Origin: Heliopora coerulea
Taxonomy: Eukaryota; Cnidaria; Anthozoa; Scleralcyonacea; Helioporidae
DNA length: 64,000 bases
Assembly (NCBI GenBank): GCA_030142905.1
Contig: JASJOG010000272.1
Span: forward strand, 310,373 to 374,372
Reading direction: 5' to 3'
Shown: in pieces, positions 20,300 to 33,700 of the stretch
Position numbering within the stretch: position 1 is the stretch's first letter
Layout: every line of letters begins with the position of its first letter
Notes under the pieces: model-generated
Seen by the model: the letters and a program-made list of their open reading frames with translations, nothing else
Databases searched by the model: none
What the model was told of the DNA's origin: nothing
Position numbers and translations under genes: made by a program

Positions 20300-21290
20300 G
20301 ATGTCACTGAGAGTTAAAGAGTTCACCACGCTCTTCAGTTTTTCATTGTTTTGAGTTAATTTTGTGCAGCTGAAAAGAGTCTACACTTTCTTCTTAAAAA
20401 ACTCATTAATAATCCACGAAGAAATCACAAAAGATTTTGGCTCTTCATTAGTATTCTGTAAATCGGATAGAGAATAATAATTAGAATTATGAACTTTGCC
20501 TTTCGACTTTCTACGTTGAAACTTACCGAAACTTCAAAATAACCGATAAACATGGCCATTTAAATGTGTTCGTATTTTAAGAAAAATACAATTTTCGCCT
20601 CCGATCTGTATACGCCTTGTAAATCACATACAGATCGGCCGCTCATATTGTATCTATTACTTGAAGCTCCCAAGCATCTTTCGGAAGAATGAATTGATGA
20701 AAGTCTGCATTGTTCTGGCCATTCTAAAAGTTGGCCATTAAGTTACTTGTTAGTTTCTATTTGATTTTATCTGACTGACTTTCAAGCAATCCGTCACACA
20801 TTGTCACAGAAAAAAAAAGGCAGTCAACAGACATTGATTATCAACGCTAAAGACCCAATTCAGGTGCTTTATTTTAAAAAAAATTCCCGTTACTGTATGT
20901 TTGACCTTGCTTACATGCTTGCGTTCACTCAATGTTAAAGAATTACAACGTTGATGCCATTTCACAGATTTTATCTCCTACAAGTAAAATTCACGAAATG
21001 ACGTGAAAATTGTAGTTCTTAATATTCAGGTGGATATCCAGACGTCGTCATCTATGCCACTCAGCTTCTTTATAATCTCGGAGAAGCATCCTAACTTGGA
21101 ACAGTTTTATTTTGAATATAAAAACGTTTGTCTCCAGGAAAACTTAATGTTAAGGTAAGACAAAGAAAACATGCGGAATGTTTGACCACTTAAACGTCCT
21201 CTGTATAACTCTTTGTCTGGAGGGACTTTTGACATGATATTAATGGTTTCTACTTGAACGGGCCATAACTCAATCTCACGGTAAAATAAC
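20300..21290. other. Intergenic, nothing recognised
   Basis: AT-rich. No supported exon, RNA gene or terminal repeat. Confidence 0.35.
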
Positions 21291-21298
21291 TTGTTAGT

Positions 21299-21495
21299 TT
21301 TAATATAAATAGCAATGCCCAGCAGATTGTGCGAAGTATCGCCATATGTAAACATTAACAATTGCTTAAACAAAGAAGTTAGTCAATAAACATGTTTTAA
21401 ACTCCTCTAGTCTTCTTTGTTTAAGCAACTGTTAATGTTTACATATGGCGATACTTCGCACAATCTGTTGGACATTGCTATTTATATTAAAGTTA
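21299..21495. repeat. Fold-back with 85-bp arms
   Basis: The left arm (to about 21,386) and the right arm (from about 21,411) are near-perfect reverse complements, including GATTGTGCGAAGTATCGCCA and its partner. The right arm runs on into TTACGATTTCCGCCTGGACA, the same terminal module as the Penelope-type fold-backs. It lies just downstream of the BCAT stop codon. Confidence 0.55.
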
Positions 21496-21718
21496 CGATT
21501 TCCGCCTGGACAATCACTCGTAGACAACTTGTTAGTTGTTTTCATCAAAAGAGCCCCCGCAACAAATAGTTTTAATGAAGATGTACAGGGCAAACCAGTC
21601 AGTTCCTGAAAGCTTGTCACGCCAGATTCAGCTGGTATGTATTCCGCATAATTTTTGATAAATATACAAACAATAAAAGTTTTCCTAAATTGAAAAATGT
21701 CTTATCTGTTGATTCATT

Positions 21719-24700
21719 TCAATTAGTTACCACAACTGACCACGAACTTGGTATTCTTCCATACTATAAAAAGACAACAGCGATAATCGAAATTAGTTTT
21801 TAGAAATAACGTTATCTAAACACTGGCAATGACTTTTGGTAAAGAGAGAATATTCAATATAGGTAGATGAAAGAAGCATTGTTTAACAGACTTTAACAGA
21901 TGTGGCACAGTTGCAGCGCACGTGTCTCTTACCACTGTGACTAGGGTTTCATTCCAGCTCCGTGCATTTTTCTGATTAAAGTTCCCTTGGCCACATGTGA
22001 AAAGAGTGTTGTCCAGTTTGACCCTACCAAGCATCGAAGGTTTTCTCCGAATGCTCTGGTTTCCTCCTGTAGTAACATTGGACCTATGAGGCGTAGCCCT
22101 TACCGGGCCTCTAAGGAAAACAGCTTAGCTAGCTGTCAGGGTATCCAGTGTAGACAGACTTTACTTGTCACTTTAAACTAAAATAATTCTTGACACTTTA
22201 GGTTTGACCAAGGTTTTGCAATAAAGTCGAAATATCATAATTACTGTTTTCGTCTTCTGTTTTGCTCAAATCTTGAGTAAATAAGATATTTATTTCCGGA
22301 ATTTGTTTACCAGTTTCCAGCATATACGGTAGTCATGGTTACCCACCTACGATGTATATTCCGACGTTTTTTACAACCCATGTGGTACTAAAGCTATAGT
22401 ATCAAAATACTGAATATTATTTAGATCATAAATAACTAACCTGTATTCCAGTTAGTTCGTCATAAAATTTCTTCGCTATTTTTGGGCCATTATCCATTGT
22501 CGGAATATGAAGAACCTAAAATTTGTTAGAAAAGTTGTTGAAGAGAAGGAACCATACTCGCCTCGAGAGAATACACTGTCATAAAACTTCACGAGACAGT
22601 TAATAACATAAGGTTTCGAAAACACGCATGGGTGGTTTTCTGAAAGCCGAGTTCTTGGAATTTTGATAAGATTGTGGAAACGCTCACATCATCGCATGCA
22701 CCATCCTGAAGGGTAAGATAAATATACGCTTTCGAAACAATAAAAAGGTGCCATTCCTATTATTTTTCACAGCTTGTCTTATGTTTTAGGAATACCTTTC
22801 GAGTTAGGAGAATACTTGCTGAAAATTGGAATAGCTAGAAACGGTCAAACCACTCGCCCTTCGGGCTTGTGTTATCGTCGCCATTCCTGGTTTTTCGAAA
22901 TTTCCAATTGCTTCCCTATAAAATGATGCACGAACAAGAATTGTTTCCCTAAACAATAGTCTTGTTACACCACAAATTTAAGCTGCTCCTCGGGAATACA
23001 GAAGTATCTCAGAACACCACTCAGATCACCTGGAGTCCCCCAACTATCCAAATTAGTCCACTTACACATCCTACCGCCCACCAGCGGGTTAGACAGAAAA
23101 AACAAAAGCCAACGAAGACACCAACGACTCGTTGGCCTGGAAGCAGGCGGGCAGCTGCCCTCTTTACTAAATTTCGTCGTTGCATGTGAGCAGAGAGAAT
23201 ATTGTTTTTCAGCTGTTATTCCTTTTTATCACGAATTGATCCTCACACCCGTAAGTAAAAACGTACATTTGTACGATTAAAGTCGTAAGGCACACCTGTA
23301 CGGGGAATACAGGGGGGGTGTTAGCTCGACATATTTTCTTGCACTATCCCCCAAACTACATCGGTACCGCAACGACGCTGGAAGAAACGTCGACCCGAGA
23401 GTCGAAGTGAAAGTAACGCGGGATGACCAACTTCTGGGTGCATGCTCAGACAAGTTCAGTTTGAGATTTTTTAAATGCTTTGATGAGACTACAAAGAAAG
23501 ATGAGGTCGAAAGGATAAAAATACCTGGTTCTCATGTAAAATCGCTTTGACAGGACAAATGACGCACGCCGTACCAGCCCCAAAGATTTCTTTAATCTGA
23601 AAAATCAAAAAAGCATAATCTTGCAGTCTATGCCAAATAGACCTGCAACCATTTATACTATTCCTCCACTACTAAAATAAAAAAAAAATTTAGACGAGCG
23701 GTAATTTCAGTGAATTGTGTTGGTTTATGCTGCAGATAAGGTATAAAAATTTCGAAAGATTGTAGGGGATTGCCCCAACAATAACCTTGGTGTTGATTAC
23801 TTACCCTATCTTCTTTCATAGCTTTTAATAAATCACTCATCGTAAAATGTTTTTCAGAAACTTTAAATTCGTTCTAGAGTGAAGAAAGTTCAAATAATGA
23901 AAAAAAGTCCAGCTTCTTACTAGTTGGTGCAAGTTAGTCATCCTTCAACCCAGTGAGGTAGCCAGACCCGGGCGCCAGCTACGAACATGGGCGTTTCCCA
24001 AAACGTATTTGGCATATTCAACTGAAAAATACACAACAAATTTTGAATAATTTGATATCAGCCCTTTAAGTTTGGTCCACGAATGGAATTTCTTTGCGCA
24101 ACTTTTTCTCCCACGCTAAAAATTCGCGTAATTTGTTCTCATCAATGAGATATCTCGTGGTTTTAAAAGTAATTTGGAGGATCTGTACGATTGAAGCCTT
24201 CGAATCCAGCTCGGTACCGCAGCCTAAAAAAACGGGAATAGCGCCCTCATAATGCAAGAAATAGTCTTTCAGAGACCCAAGAATTCAAACATTTTCCGGG
24301 GGAGCATGTCCCCGAATCCTCCTAATCAGAATGCTTCCCAGGCCCGGGCATCACAGATTCTCTGGCTACGCCACTGCTTCAACCCCTAAAATAGCAAAAC
24401 TAACCTTAACGTAAGCTTGAAGAAATTTTGGTATCTAGATTTTCATAAAAACCCAAATTCTCACTCAACCTGTTCAACACCACACCAATCTTCCTTTTCG
24501 AGTTGCCAAGTAAGTATATGTTATAAAAATGTTCTTGAAAAAGTCTTCATCTCAGAGAAAAATTCGTGGAATATCACAAAAATTATCATGTTAAGAAATT
24601 TCAATAACCACTGAGTATTTTGATTAAATACACAACAATGGTGACTCACTCGTTCCTGTTGATGACTACAAGATAGTCGAAACGTTGAAAATAAAAATGA

Positions 24701-27700
24701 TTTCAATCGTCGGAGTCACCATTGTTGTGTATTGATCATGTTAACTTTGTACGTTTTTGGAGACAACATTTTTCACGGAAAAGAGTTACCATTCATGAAC
24801 TTGTTCAGCTTTTCCCCTTTTAACTCATGCTAACGCAGTAATATCTCAGGTTTTATCTGTAATAACTAAAGTATTGAATAGGAGTAAGCTGGTACACCGT
24901 AAGGAAATGTGTCTTACCCATTCTTTTGCCAAATCAAGTAGAGACATTCTTGTGACACCAGGCAAAATTAGTCCATCTAAGGGAGGTGTGACCAGTTCTT
25001 TCTCTAAACAATTAAAACTCATATTTTTGTTTCTATGCTTAAACAATTCACATCAAAGTATGTCATATATAATAGAAAAAGGGTCTAATTTAGGTTTAAA
25101 AGGGTTCAACTTGAAAGTCTGGGTGTTCATGAAGATTAATTTCCGTATTTCGTATTCAATATTTTAATCGACAGGAAGTACAAAAATATACGGCTTGAAA
25201 CTTTCGTGTAGTTTAAGTGCCAAGTTTAGGCTTAGTAAAGTAGAACTAGACGAATGATTCTCTTCGGAGAGTTCACAAGTAAATGCAATCGACGTTAACA
25301 CCATCAAACATCACTAGGGAGAATGTTTCGCTGTAGAAAAAGAATGGTAACTTTGGCTGCTGACAACTGCTCCAAACGTTCACATCCTGACTTCAGTACT
25401 TTAGATAATACGTATCGACAATTTATCACGACAACGTGAGCAGTTTTAAGGTCGCAAATCAAAGCTGGCTAGATTGTCATAATCTCTCATGACTCAATAT
25501 TGAACTGGAAACTCAAGCGCGTTGTAGCTATGGGAGAGGTTTGAACCCCCCGACCTCCCCCCCTTGGCTACGCCACGGCATGAGATATAGAATTCGTGTC
25601 CAAGCTGTCGCCCACTGCCTTCGTAGCTCAGTAGCCAGGGAACTGCCCCAGATTCACAGGGTTGAGGGGTTTGACTCCTAGCCGAAGGCCCTGGTGTTGT
25701 AACGTCCGGAAATGGTCCCGGTCAGTTGTGAAAATATAAAATTCTGACACTCAATTTAAGAAATGCGCAACTAACAAACTTTGGAGACGAGCAATATATA
25801 TTTCAAAGACTTTGTTAATTTTCTAGTTTTATAGCTCAGTTATTGAGTCTACAAAGATTATGTTTGTTGGAGTATGTTTGTTGCTCTATCTCTTGAATAT
25901 TTGTATCAACTTATTCATATCAGATCAGCAATTCTTTCGATGATAAAATATAGAAAGAATTTCCACATGGTTGACGCTACTCTGTCTAGATGTTCTGGAA
26001 TTGCTTGTGCAATAAAGTGTTCATGTTTAATTTCAAAAAGTTAACATTTAATCATTGAAAAAGTTTCCATATTGATAATAAGATCTGCAGAGCATCTGCA
26101 TTGGGTATTCACTATCCTAAGGTAAAATGTTCAATTTCTTTTCTCGTTTGCAAGTTTCTCGCTTTCGGGATCGGTCATTAAAGGTAGAAAAATGAACTAA
26201 TATATTCCAACCCAGATCCACTTTCGAACCTCACAACGAGATACAGGTATGAAAAATTTTAATTTAGCATTATGTGACTAGTTTAATCGGTGAATATCTG
26301 GTGGCCTTATGTAATATTTTTGAGGTATTGACCGCAGCGGTCTCCCACAAGACTAGAAAACATTCAAATATCTTAGCTGGAATAGTGTTAAACGGCGGAA
26401 ACATAATAATAATAACAATAATAATAATAATAATAAATTCTTTATTTATACTGTTAAAAAAATTCCTTCAGCATAAAAAGCTGGTATTAACAGGAGAACA
26501 GTACTAATTAAACATAGAGTAACTAATTATGTAACAAAATTAAATATAAGTTAAGAAGATAACCTGAAGTACGTATATACTTTTTCTAGTTGTGCACTCA
26601 CACTTACCGCCGTCTTCATTTTCCCAAAATATAAATATATTCATAGTACCAACTTCAGTAAGCTGTTAAACAAATCACATAAATCAAAGCCAACTTTCAA
26701 AAAAATAATAATAACCAACAACTGTACATGAAAAGCAATGAACATGTCTATCCTTATAATCATAAGGGTCATAAGAATCGCGGATAAAACTGTCAGATAT
26801 CCCAAAAATTTCATCTTATTTTACATGTGAAAAACATACGAAATTGGAAGATTTCTAAAAAATGAGATTTTCGAATCAGATGTGAAAACGGAACTTTTTT
26901 AAAAATAAAAAAAAACAAAAAAAACAGTCCACATGTGAAATTACTTGGTTCATAATTTTACTGTTGAAATCTTGGTGTACGTGTAGAGTCGAAAAAAAAA
27001 CCACGACCAGCCGACAACTTCAAAAAGTATGAAATAAATCATGTTCCGAAAAATAGAGAAATCTTGGAAAACTCAAGATATGAGTCAAAACAAGACGAGT
27101 ATATGGGACTGTAATATTTCGACTTTATTAAAAAGTCATCATATGTCTGATGTTGACTTTGTAATAAAGTCGAAATATCACAGTCTCATATACTCGTCTT
27201 GTTTTGAATCACATCTTGAGTTTTTCAAAGTGTAGAGTTGAAAATCATATGAAATACTATTTTCATACATGGTAGAGCATCTGAGAAGTTTGTAAGGGAT
27301 GGGAGGCGATTGTGACCACACAACGCCCTTTTCTGGTAACTAGACCCTCTGTTCTCGGTGGTGAGGTCAGGAAACTGGTTCCGAAAAATGGACTAAATCG
27401 GCCTGAGCCATTACATAAATTTTACGTGCAATTTCATACGTGAAAAATATGGAATTGGAATATTTTCACATACGAAATACTATTTCTATATGCGAAATTG
27501 CATGTGACATTTTAGTAAGGATAACCTTAGAAAAAATTACAAAGTGACGATAATTACGGACAAGATTTGAGCGGTAAGGTGAAGAAGCTGTGGTAAGGTC
27601 AAGCAAACCAATAATTCACGGTACAAGAGAACTTAAATATTTGAATATACGACATAATGAACATTTATGGATATTTTGCAACTCACTCTAATACATCTGA

Positions 27701-30700
27701 GTTGTTCATTCATTCATTCCTTCACTCGCTTGTTCTTTTGTTCGTTCGTTCGTTCGTTCATTCATTCGTTCATTCTTTATTATTATACATTCAAACTTCA
27801 TTCTTGTTTCTTATTGATCGACATTTACCAGTTAATTCTCAATGTCTGAAAGCCGTGGCATCATTTCCGTCGAATATCGTGAACTATTCGACGGAGCTAT
27901 CCAAAAAAAAAAAAATTATTGGACGCTGATGACGTAACCACCTCAAGGCCGCAAAAATTACAAAACAGCAAAAAAGGCCTGCAGCAGTTTGGAACGATAA
28001 TCGCTTGAGTCTTTCTACTGCAAATCTTTTCTTGCACCTATCGCTGTTGTGAACGAATAATAAAACAATTATTGGATTCGGCTTACGGACAATATCAAGA
28101 ATTATCCTCCAGACCTCGGTCAATGTTATACGCCTCAGCCTTCGGCTTCGGCAGATAACATTGACCTTGGTCTGGATAATTCTTGATATCATGCTCAGCC
28201 TCATCCAAGAATTGTTTATTATCTTTCCCCAAAGGGCTTTGCAAAGATAAATACACTGTGTTATAAATATTTAAAAATTACAATTAAAATGTGAGCAGAC
28301 ATCTAAAGCCGACAGGCATACTATAACTACATGTATGTCATCCCATACATTACTACAAACCTCGGATTTTGTTAGGACGTCGGCTAGGCCTTCTAAGTGA
28401 AACCTGTAGTTCCAGCTAAGATCTTGACCTTCCCGCCCAGAATAAATGGCTTATTTACCAGGCTTCCTTGAGCATACGCATACAGTACCTGCTTGTCTTC
28501 TCCGTACAGCCACAAAACTTGCTCGCAGCTTTTCCTAGCAGCTTCTTCCTGAACGAACAATGTTGGAGCGTAGTTGCTTCACCATAAAAACAAAAAGATT
28601 TACTTTTAACTTTCTCTGCTCTGACGTTGGGGTCATCACACATAATTCTGAGGTGGGAGACCAGGGTTTTGATCCCTGGGGTGGGGGCAAGCGTTGTATC
28701 GACATCATTAACCTTTTATTGGTCGGTTTTTAGGAGGTCTTCCTTTGACGAGTGAAATTGTCTGGCGTCAGCCAGAGTAAAATTAAAAAGTTGCCAAACG
28801 GCAACAGTATCCATTACAGGGTTAAATGGTGAAAATTTTGGACCACAACTCGAGTAAATGGTAAGACCTTCGGATTACTACTGAAGGTCTTAAAATAATT
28901 GAGTAGGAAGTCTTTTCTTCGTATGAGCATTAGTAAATGGTGGGTCTTTCGGGTCATTACTGAAGGTCTTCAAATAATTATGTAGAAAGTGCTGCTTTTG
29001 CATCAACGTCTGTAAATGGTAAAGACTGTCGGATCACTACGGAAGGTCTTAAAATAGTTCAGTAGAAAGTGCTGTCTTTGTATCAACATCTGCAATTGGT
29101 GAGACTTTCGGATCACTACTGTAGGTCTTAAAATAGCCGAGTAGAATGTGCTGCCTTTGCATCAGCACACATGGTAAGACTTTCGGACCACTAATGAATT
29201 TTGAAAAAAAACTGAGGAGGAAGTGCTGGCTTTGGGATCAATGTTCAAAACACGATAATAAGAAAATGTTGACTTAATACACACCTTCCAGCTTTGTTAT
29301 CGCCACTTCCACCATGCCATGATCGAACAAACCTTGGGTCAGCCATTAATGTTACCGGGTTGAATGTGCCTGTCTTAAAATACGGTCCTACGGGAGACAT
29401 GATGCAATATAACAAGGCTTCATCGGATACATTGATACCAAGTGAAGGCTAAAAGTAAAAAGGAATGAACAGAGTTGTTATAATAGATGTTCAGGTAACA
29501 ATTTGAAGCTCTTGAACAGTAGTTTAGCGCCGATTTTTGCTGCTCAATTCATACATCCTTCGTTTATATTATTTTCTTACGTTTGGCTAACATCAACATG
29601 GTTGCCGTGCAGCCAATCTATAAAACCATTGCAACAAAAAAATATTTGAAAGAATACGGAATAGCCCTAACCGTGGTCGCAATGACAGTTGGTCTTATGT
29701 ACAAAGAACAGTTTTCTTCTGAAGGAATCCAGTCTTTGTCAATTTTTATCAATTCCATAATGCACTTCAGAAACTCTTCACCATTAAAACTCTAGAAAAT
29801 TATCAATACAAAGCAACGTAATCAATAAATTATTTCCCAGAAAAGACATTTGGCATTTGCCAAAGTTCAATAATAGAAGAATTATCCTGCCCGGAAGGAA
29901 GCAATGTATTAGTTCATATAGTTATAACTTTGTCCCAGTAGAATGTTTTCTCTGATGAATGAAATCGTCTGGCATTAACCAGAGTAAAATAATTGAACAA
30001 TAATCCCACCGAGAAAAAGTTATCTGAGTTGGTTATATAGACCGTTATCAGCAGGATGCCCCTCCTTCACAAGTAAAGTCGTCTGGAGTTAGCCATAGTA
30101 AAACAACAAAGTTTTATGACAGAGGAAAATTTCAAGTGTTAGGACATTTTTAAGACCCGACTTAGACCTGTTCCGAAAAATGCAACTTTGGGTCTTCCCA
30201 GCCGAAAGGGAAAAAGACAGAAGGAAAATTTGATAATTGCTCGAAGTGTGCTCCTATGAATAATTTTTTAATTTTTTTTTGTATAAATTAAGGCAAATTT
30301 CACAACCACAATGGGCGGCTACTGACGTCTTTACAAAAACTCCATTGCCAGCTTCAACAATAAGAGCAGTGATAATTCCATAAACAGAATTTCGGGAAAA
30401 GTGGAAGATTGCAAGTCCTAGCTCAGAAATGCTAAACATTGTCTTAATGCTTACTGCAAATTAGCGCTCATGAAAAATCATCGCTAGATTTTGATGACAA
30501 CCTTACCGGCAAGCACAACCTTGCTGAGGTTCTTTGAAGTCTCTTAACGTTTTCCATGGGACGGAATAACCTGACACTGCCGTCCACGGCTCTGTAGGCC
30601 TTCATTCCTTCAAAACCCTGCATATGAAGTGAGTACTAATTAGTGTGTACACGTGACTAGTATTAGTACTGATTTATGTAAACATATTTCATAGATTTAT

Positions 30701-33700
30701 TTAATACATATAGTACCAAATATTTCCTTCCTGTATATAATAATATAGCTAATAATCAGCATAAAGCAAGAAATCTTTCATCGGATTGATATTCTTTATA
30801 CTATTGAAATTAAATAACATTAGAAATCTACTCTACAGTAATACCAAACTTCCATGGCAGGCAAGGCAGCCTATTAAGTATGATAAATTATGTTATTGTG
30901 GCTACCGCATACACACCACATTTCTCGAATTAACACCTTTGCTCACCATCTGAGTCTCGGCAGCTCAATGGTTAGAACATCTCATCGGTCACCAGAAGGT
31001 TACGGGTTCGATACTAGTCCAGTGACTCAGTTTTTCTAAGTAAAATTTTTTCTAAGTAAACAAGCTTGGCGAACGTCCATATATCATCTGTAACGCCATC
31101 GAGTCCTACTTTATATGCCCAACATTTGTGCGCAACAGTTAGATCATTCATTTACATTATTATCACATCGTTGATTTCACATTGGCAGCACATATGTCGA
31201 ACTTGCACCTTACAGTGGCTCACCATCTGAGTCTTGGTAGCTCAGTGGTTAGAGTGTCTCCCTGGTCATCAGCAGGTTGCGGGTTTGATCCCTGTCTGGG
31301 GCTTAGAACGTATTTTTATCTGACTAAATGTGCATGATTTCAGAATCAACCTCAGGGTAGAGATTGCTCGTTTGCTAGAGTAGCTGTCAGGAAACTCGAA
31401 GATGCGAGTTCGAATCTTGCTCTAGCGACCTTTGGTCGTTGACTTTAGCCGTGTAGGTTAATTCATGAAAATTGTCTCTAAAATGTACTTGACAGACTTA
31501 CAGCTCTAATTGTGGAAAATGAGGAAGGAATTTTTCACAACGCAAAACGTTTGACGCTTGTGAAACTTGATCGACCAGGTTAGTGTAGTCGTGATGCGAT
31601 CGACTTTCACAAAGATCTAACGATACAAACCATTTACTTCAAGACAAAACGTCTTGCGAAAAATTGTGTTGGAAAACGATTTTCTTACCATGCCTGACAA
31701 ATTGAACCAAAAATTTAAGTAAATCAGAATAATTCATTTTCTGATCAAGAACTCAAATTTAAACATTAACCTTTTTTGATTTTTTCTGCACGAATTTTTA
31801 TAGTTGGAAGATGAGTACCTGTACGGCATTCATACCTATTCGCAAACATATTATGTATTATGGAATCAGTGGCGGACCCAGGATTTAGGAAGGCCCAAAT
31901 TAGGGTCCAAATTAGGAGTCTACCAAGGTTTCAAGACGGCTATGTTGGTACCCTCGAGGGTGTACAGTAGGTATTCCGTCAAGGGAAGTTCTTTATATGT
32001 CTAACTATGTATTTCCTGTACACGTATTTTGAAACTTTTATCAAAACGTATGGTTCTAAATTATGTATTTTAACATTATGCCATGAAATACATGAATGTA
32101 TGGCACCTGTACGCACTTTACAGCAACAGTAGGAAGTGTGAATAAAGAGTGTGTGCAATTGACAGTTGGTTTTGTCATCTTCATAGGCATCAGCCATGTA
32201 CAGTACAATTTTTACCTTTATTGAAGAATCAAGATATGACGTACACAATATAAAGAATGTTTTTAAAAAAATATCTCATTACAAACACAGCCTCTCCCAT
32301 ATAGAGCAATAAAAGTTCTCTGCAGAGTGATTACTCACCAAGCATTTTTGTGAAACTAATTTCAAGGAGCTATAACGGTATCTTTAACAGGTCGAAAAGG
32401 AAGCCCTTGTCCATCGAACCTCTCCCCTGAGTCCACCACTCCATGTTAATACTGATTACTTATTAACCAAGTGTGAGGTCTGTATGAGAAAGTGTTTGCC
32501 GGAGGTTTTCGTACGGACCGAACGACGAAGGAGAGAAGGTTGTGCGGAAAAAACTGAGGGAAAATACTTTCCTGTACAGACCGAACAAATGAGGTTAATA
32601 AGGGAATTCGTTATTTGGCTTTTTATTATAAGCGTTGTGTTCGTGAGTGAGCGGCTTGGGTTTACTTGCTTGTTTTTACTTATTACTTTGGCCTTTTTTT
32701 TTGCATCTATTCATCTAGTTTTCTGCTTAAAATTATCGTTGAGAACATTTAACTCCGCTTTTCGTAGTTTGTTGTTATAAATCTTCTGTAAAATGTAGTT
32801 GAATCGGGTTTGTTTTTCTTCAAATCAACTCGGAAATTTTTCCGCCAAAACTAGCCGGTCTGTACGAAAAACTTATTGCACGGCTAGGCAGCCAATCAGC
32901 GTGCGTCATTTTGCGTACAGACCGGATAGCGAGCTCAGCCATATAATAGTAATTAATATTAAATAGAATCTTCAGTTTCTGCTGGGGTTGGCTGGTGAAC
33001 CCCCCAAAAATTGATTGCAATACTTTCTTTGCCAGGTATTTGGGGTTAAAATGTGTCTGCATCTAGTATGATAATTTTCTTTTGCCATATTTTTACTAAA
33101 CAAAAAAGTGAACTGAACACTTGATTGAGAGTCTTTTTAAATACGTACATGCAGCAGCCAGTAATGGCACCAGATGTCCTGGTATGCTCAGAGGCAAAGG
33201 CTATGGGAATATATGTGATATTAAAGGCAATTAAATGTAAAAATTATTAGGACAATAGAATATTCAGCTTACACAACACTGCCACAATGTCATAACAGTG
33301 TAATGGCATCTCTCATTTTTCATTCAAAATGCACCTTCCATGTATGAATTGCAACATGGATAATAAACATCATAACTTGTTTTGGGAGAGGGGGAACAGG
33401 GAGTGAAATGCCACTCACTACATTTCCCCTTTGGGCTGTTATTGTGAGTAACTTCTGTATGAGGGTGACACATCAAAATCTCAAAGTCTCTTGGGATTAT
33501 GTACCTCATAATAAAAATCCAGCCAGAAATCCTAATTGAATTAAAATAAATGTAAAAAATAAGATCCTTCATACCTCCAAAGCATAATGAAAGACCTTTG
33601 CAGCAGGATCTATGGATATGCTTCCATATGGTTTAATCTCTGGAGGATGCCAACCATCTTGCTGAGTCCATTTTACTGATAACATATGATCAGTAAACTG

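Noticed and set aside
24066..24257. 63-codon frame on the minus strand in a BCAT intron
   Set aside because: It lies within the hAT MITE, has no known domain and is interrupted on both sides.
30254..30439. Candidate BCAT exon on the minus strand
   Set aside because: The sequence does not resemble any part of BCAT. The expected exon ([20 protein letters not shown]) was found instead at 29,791-29,672, in phase.
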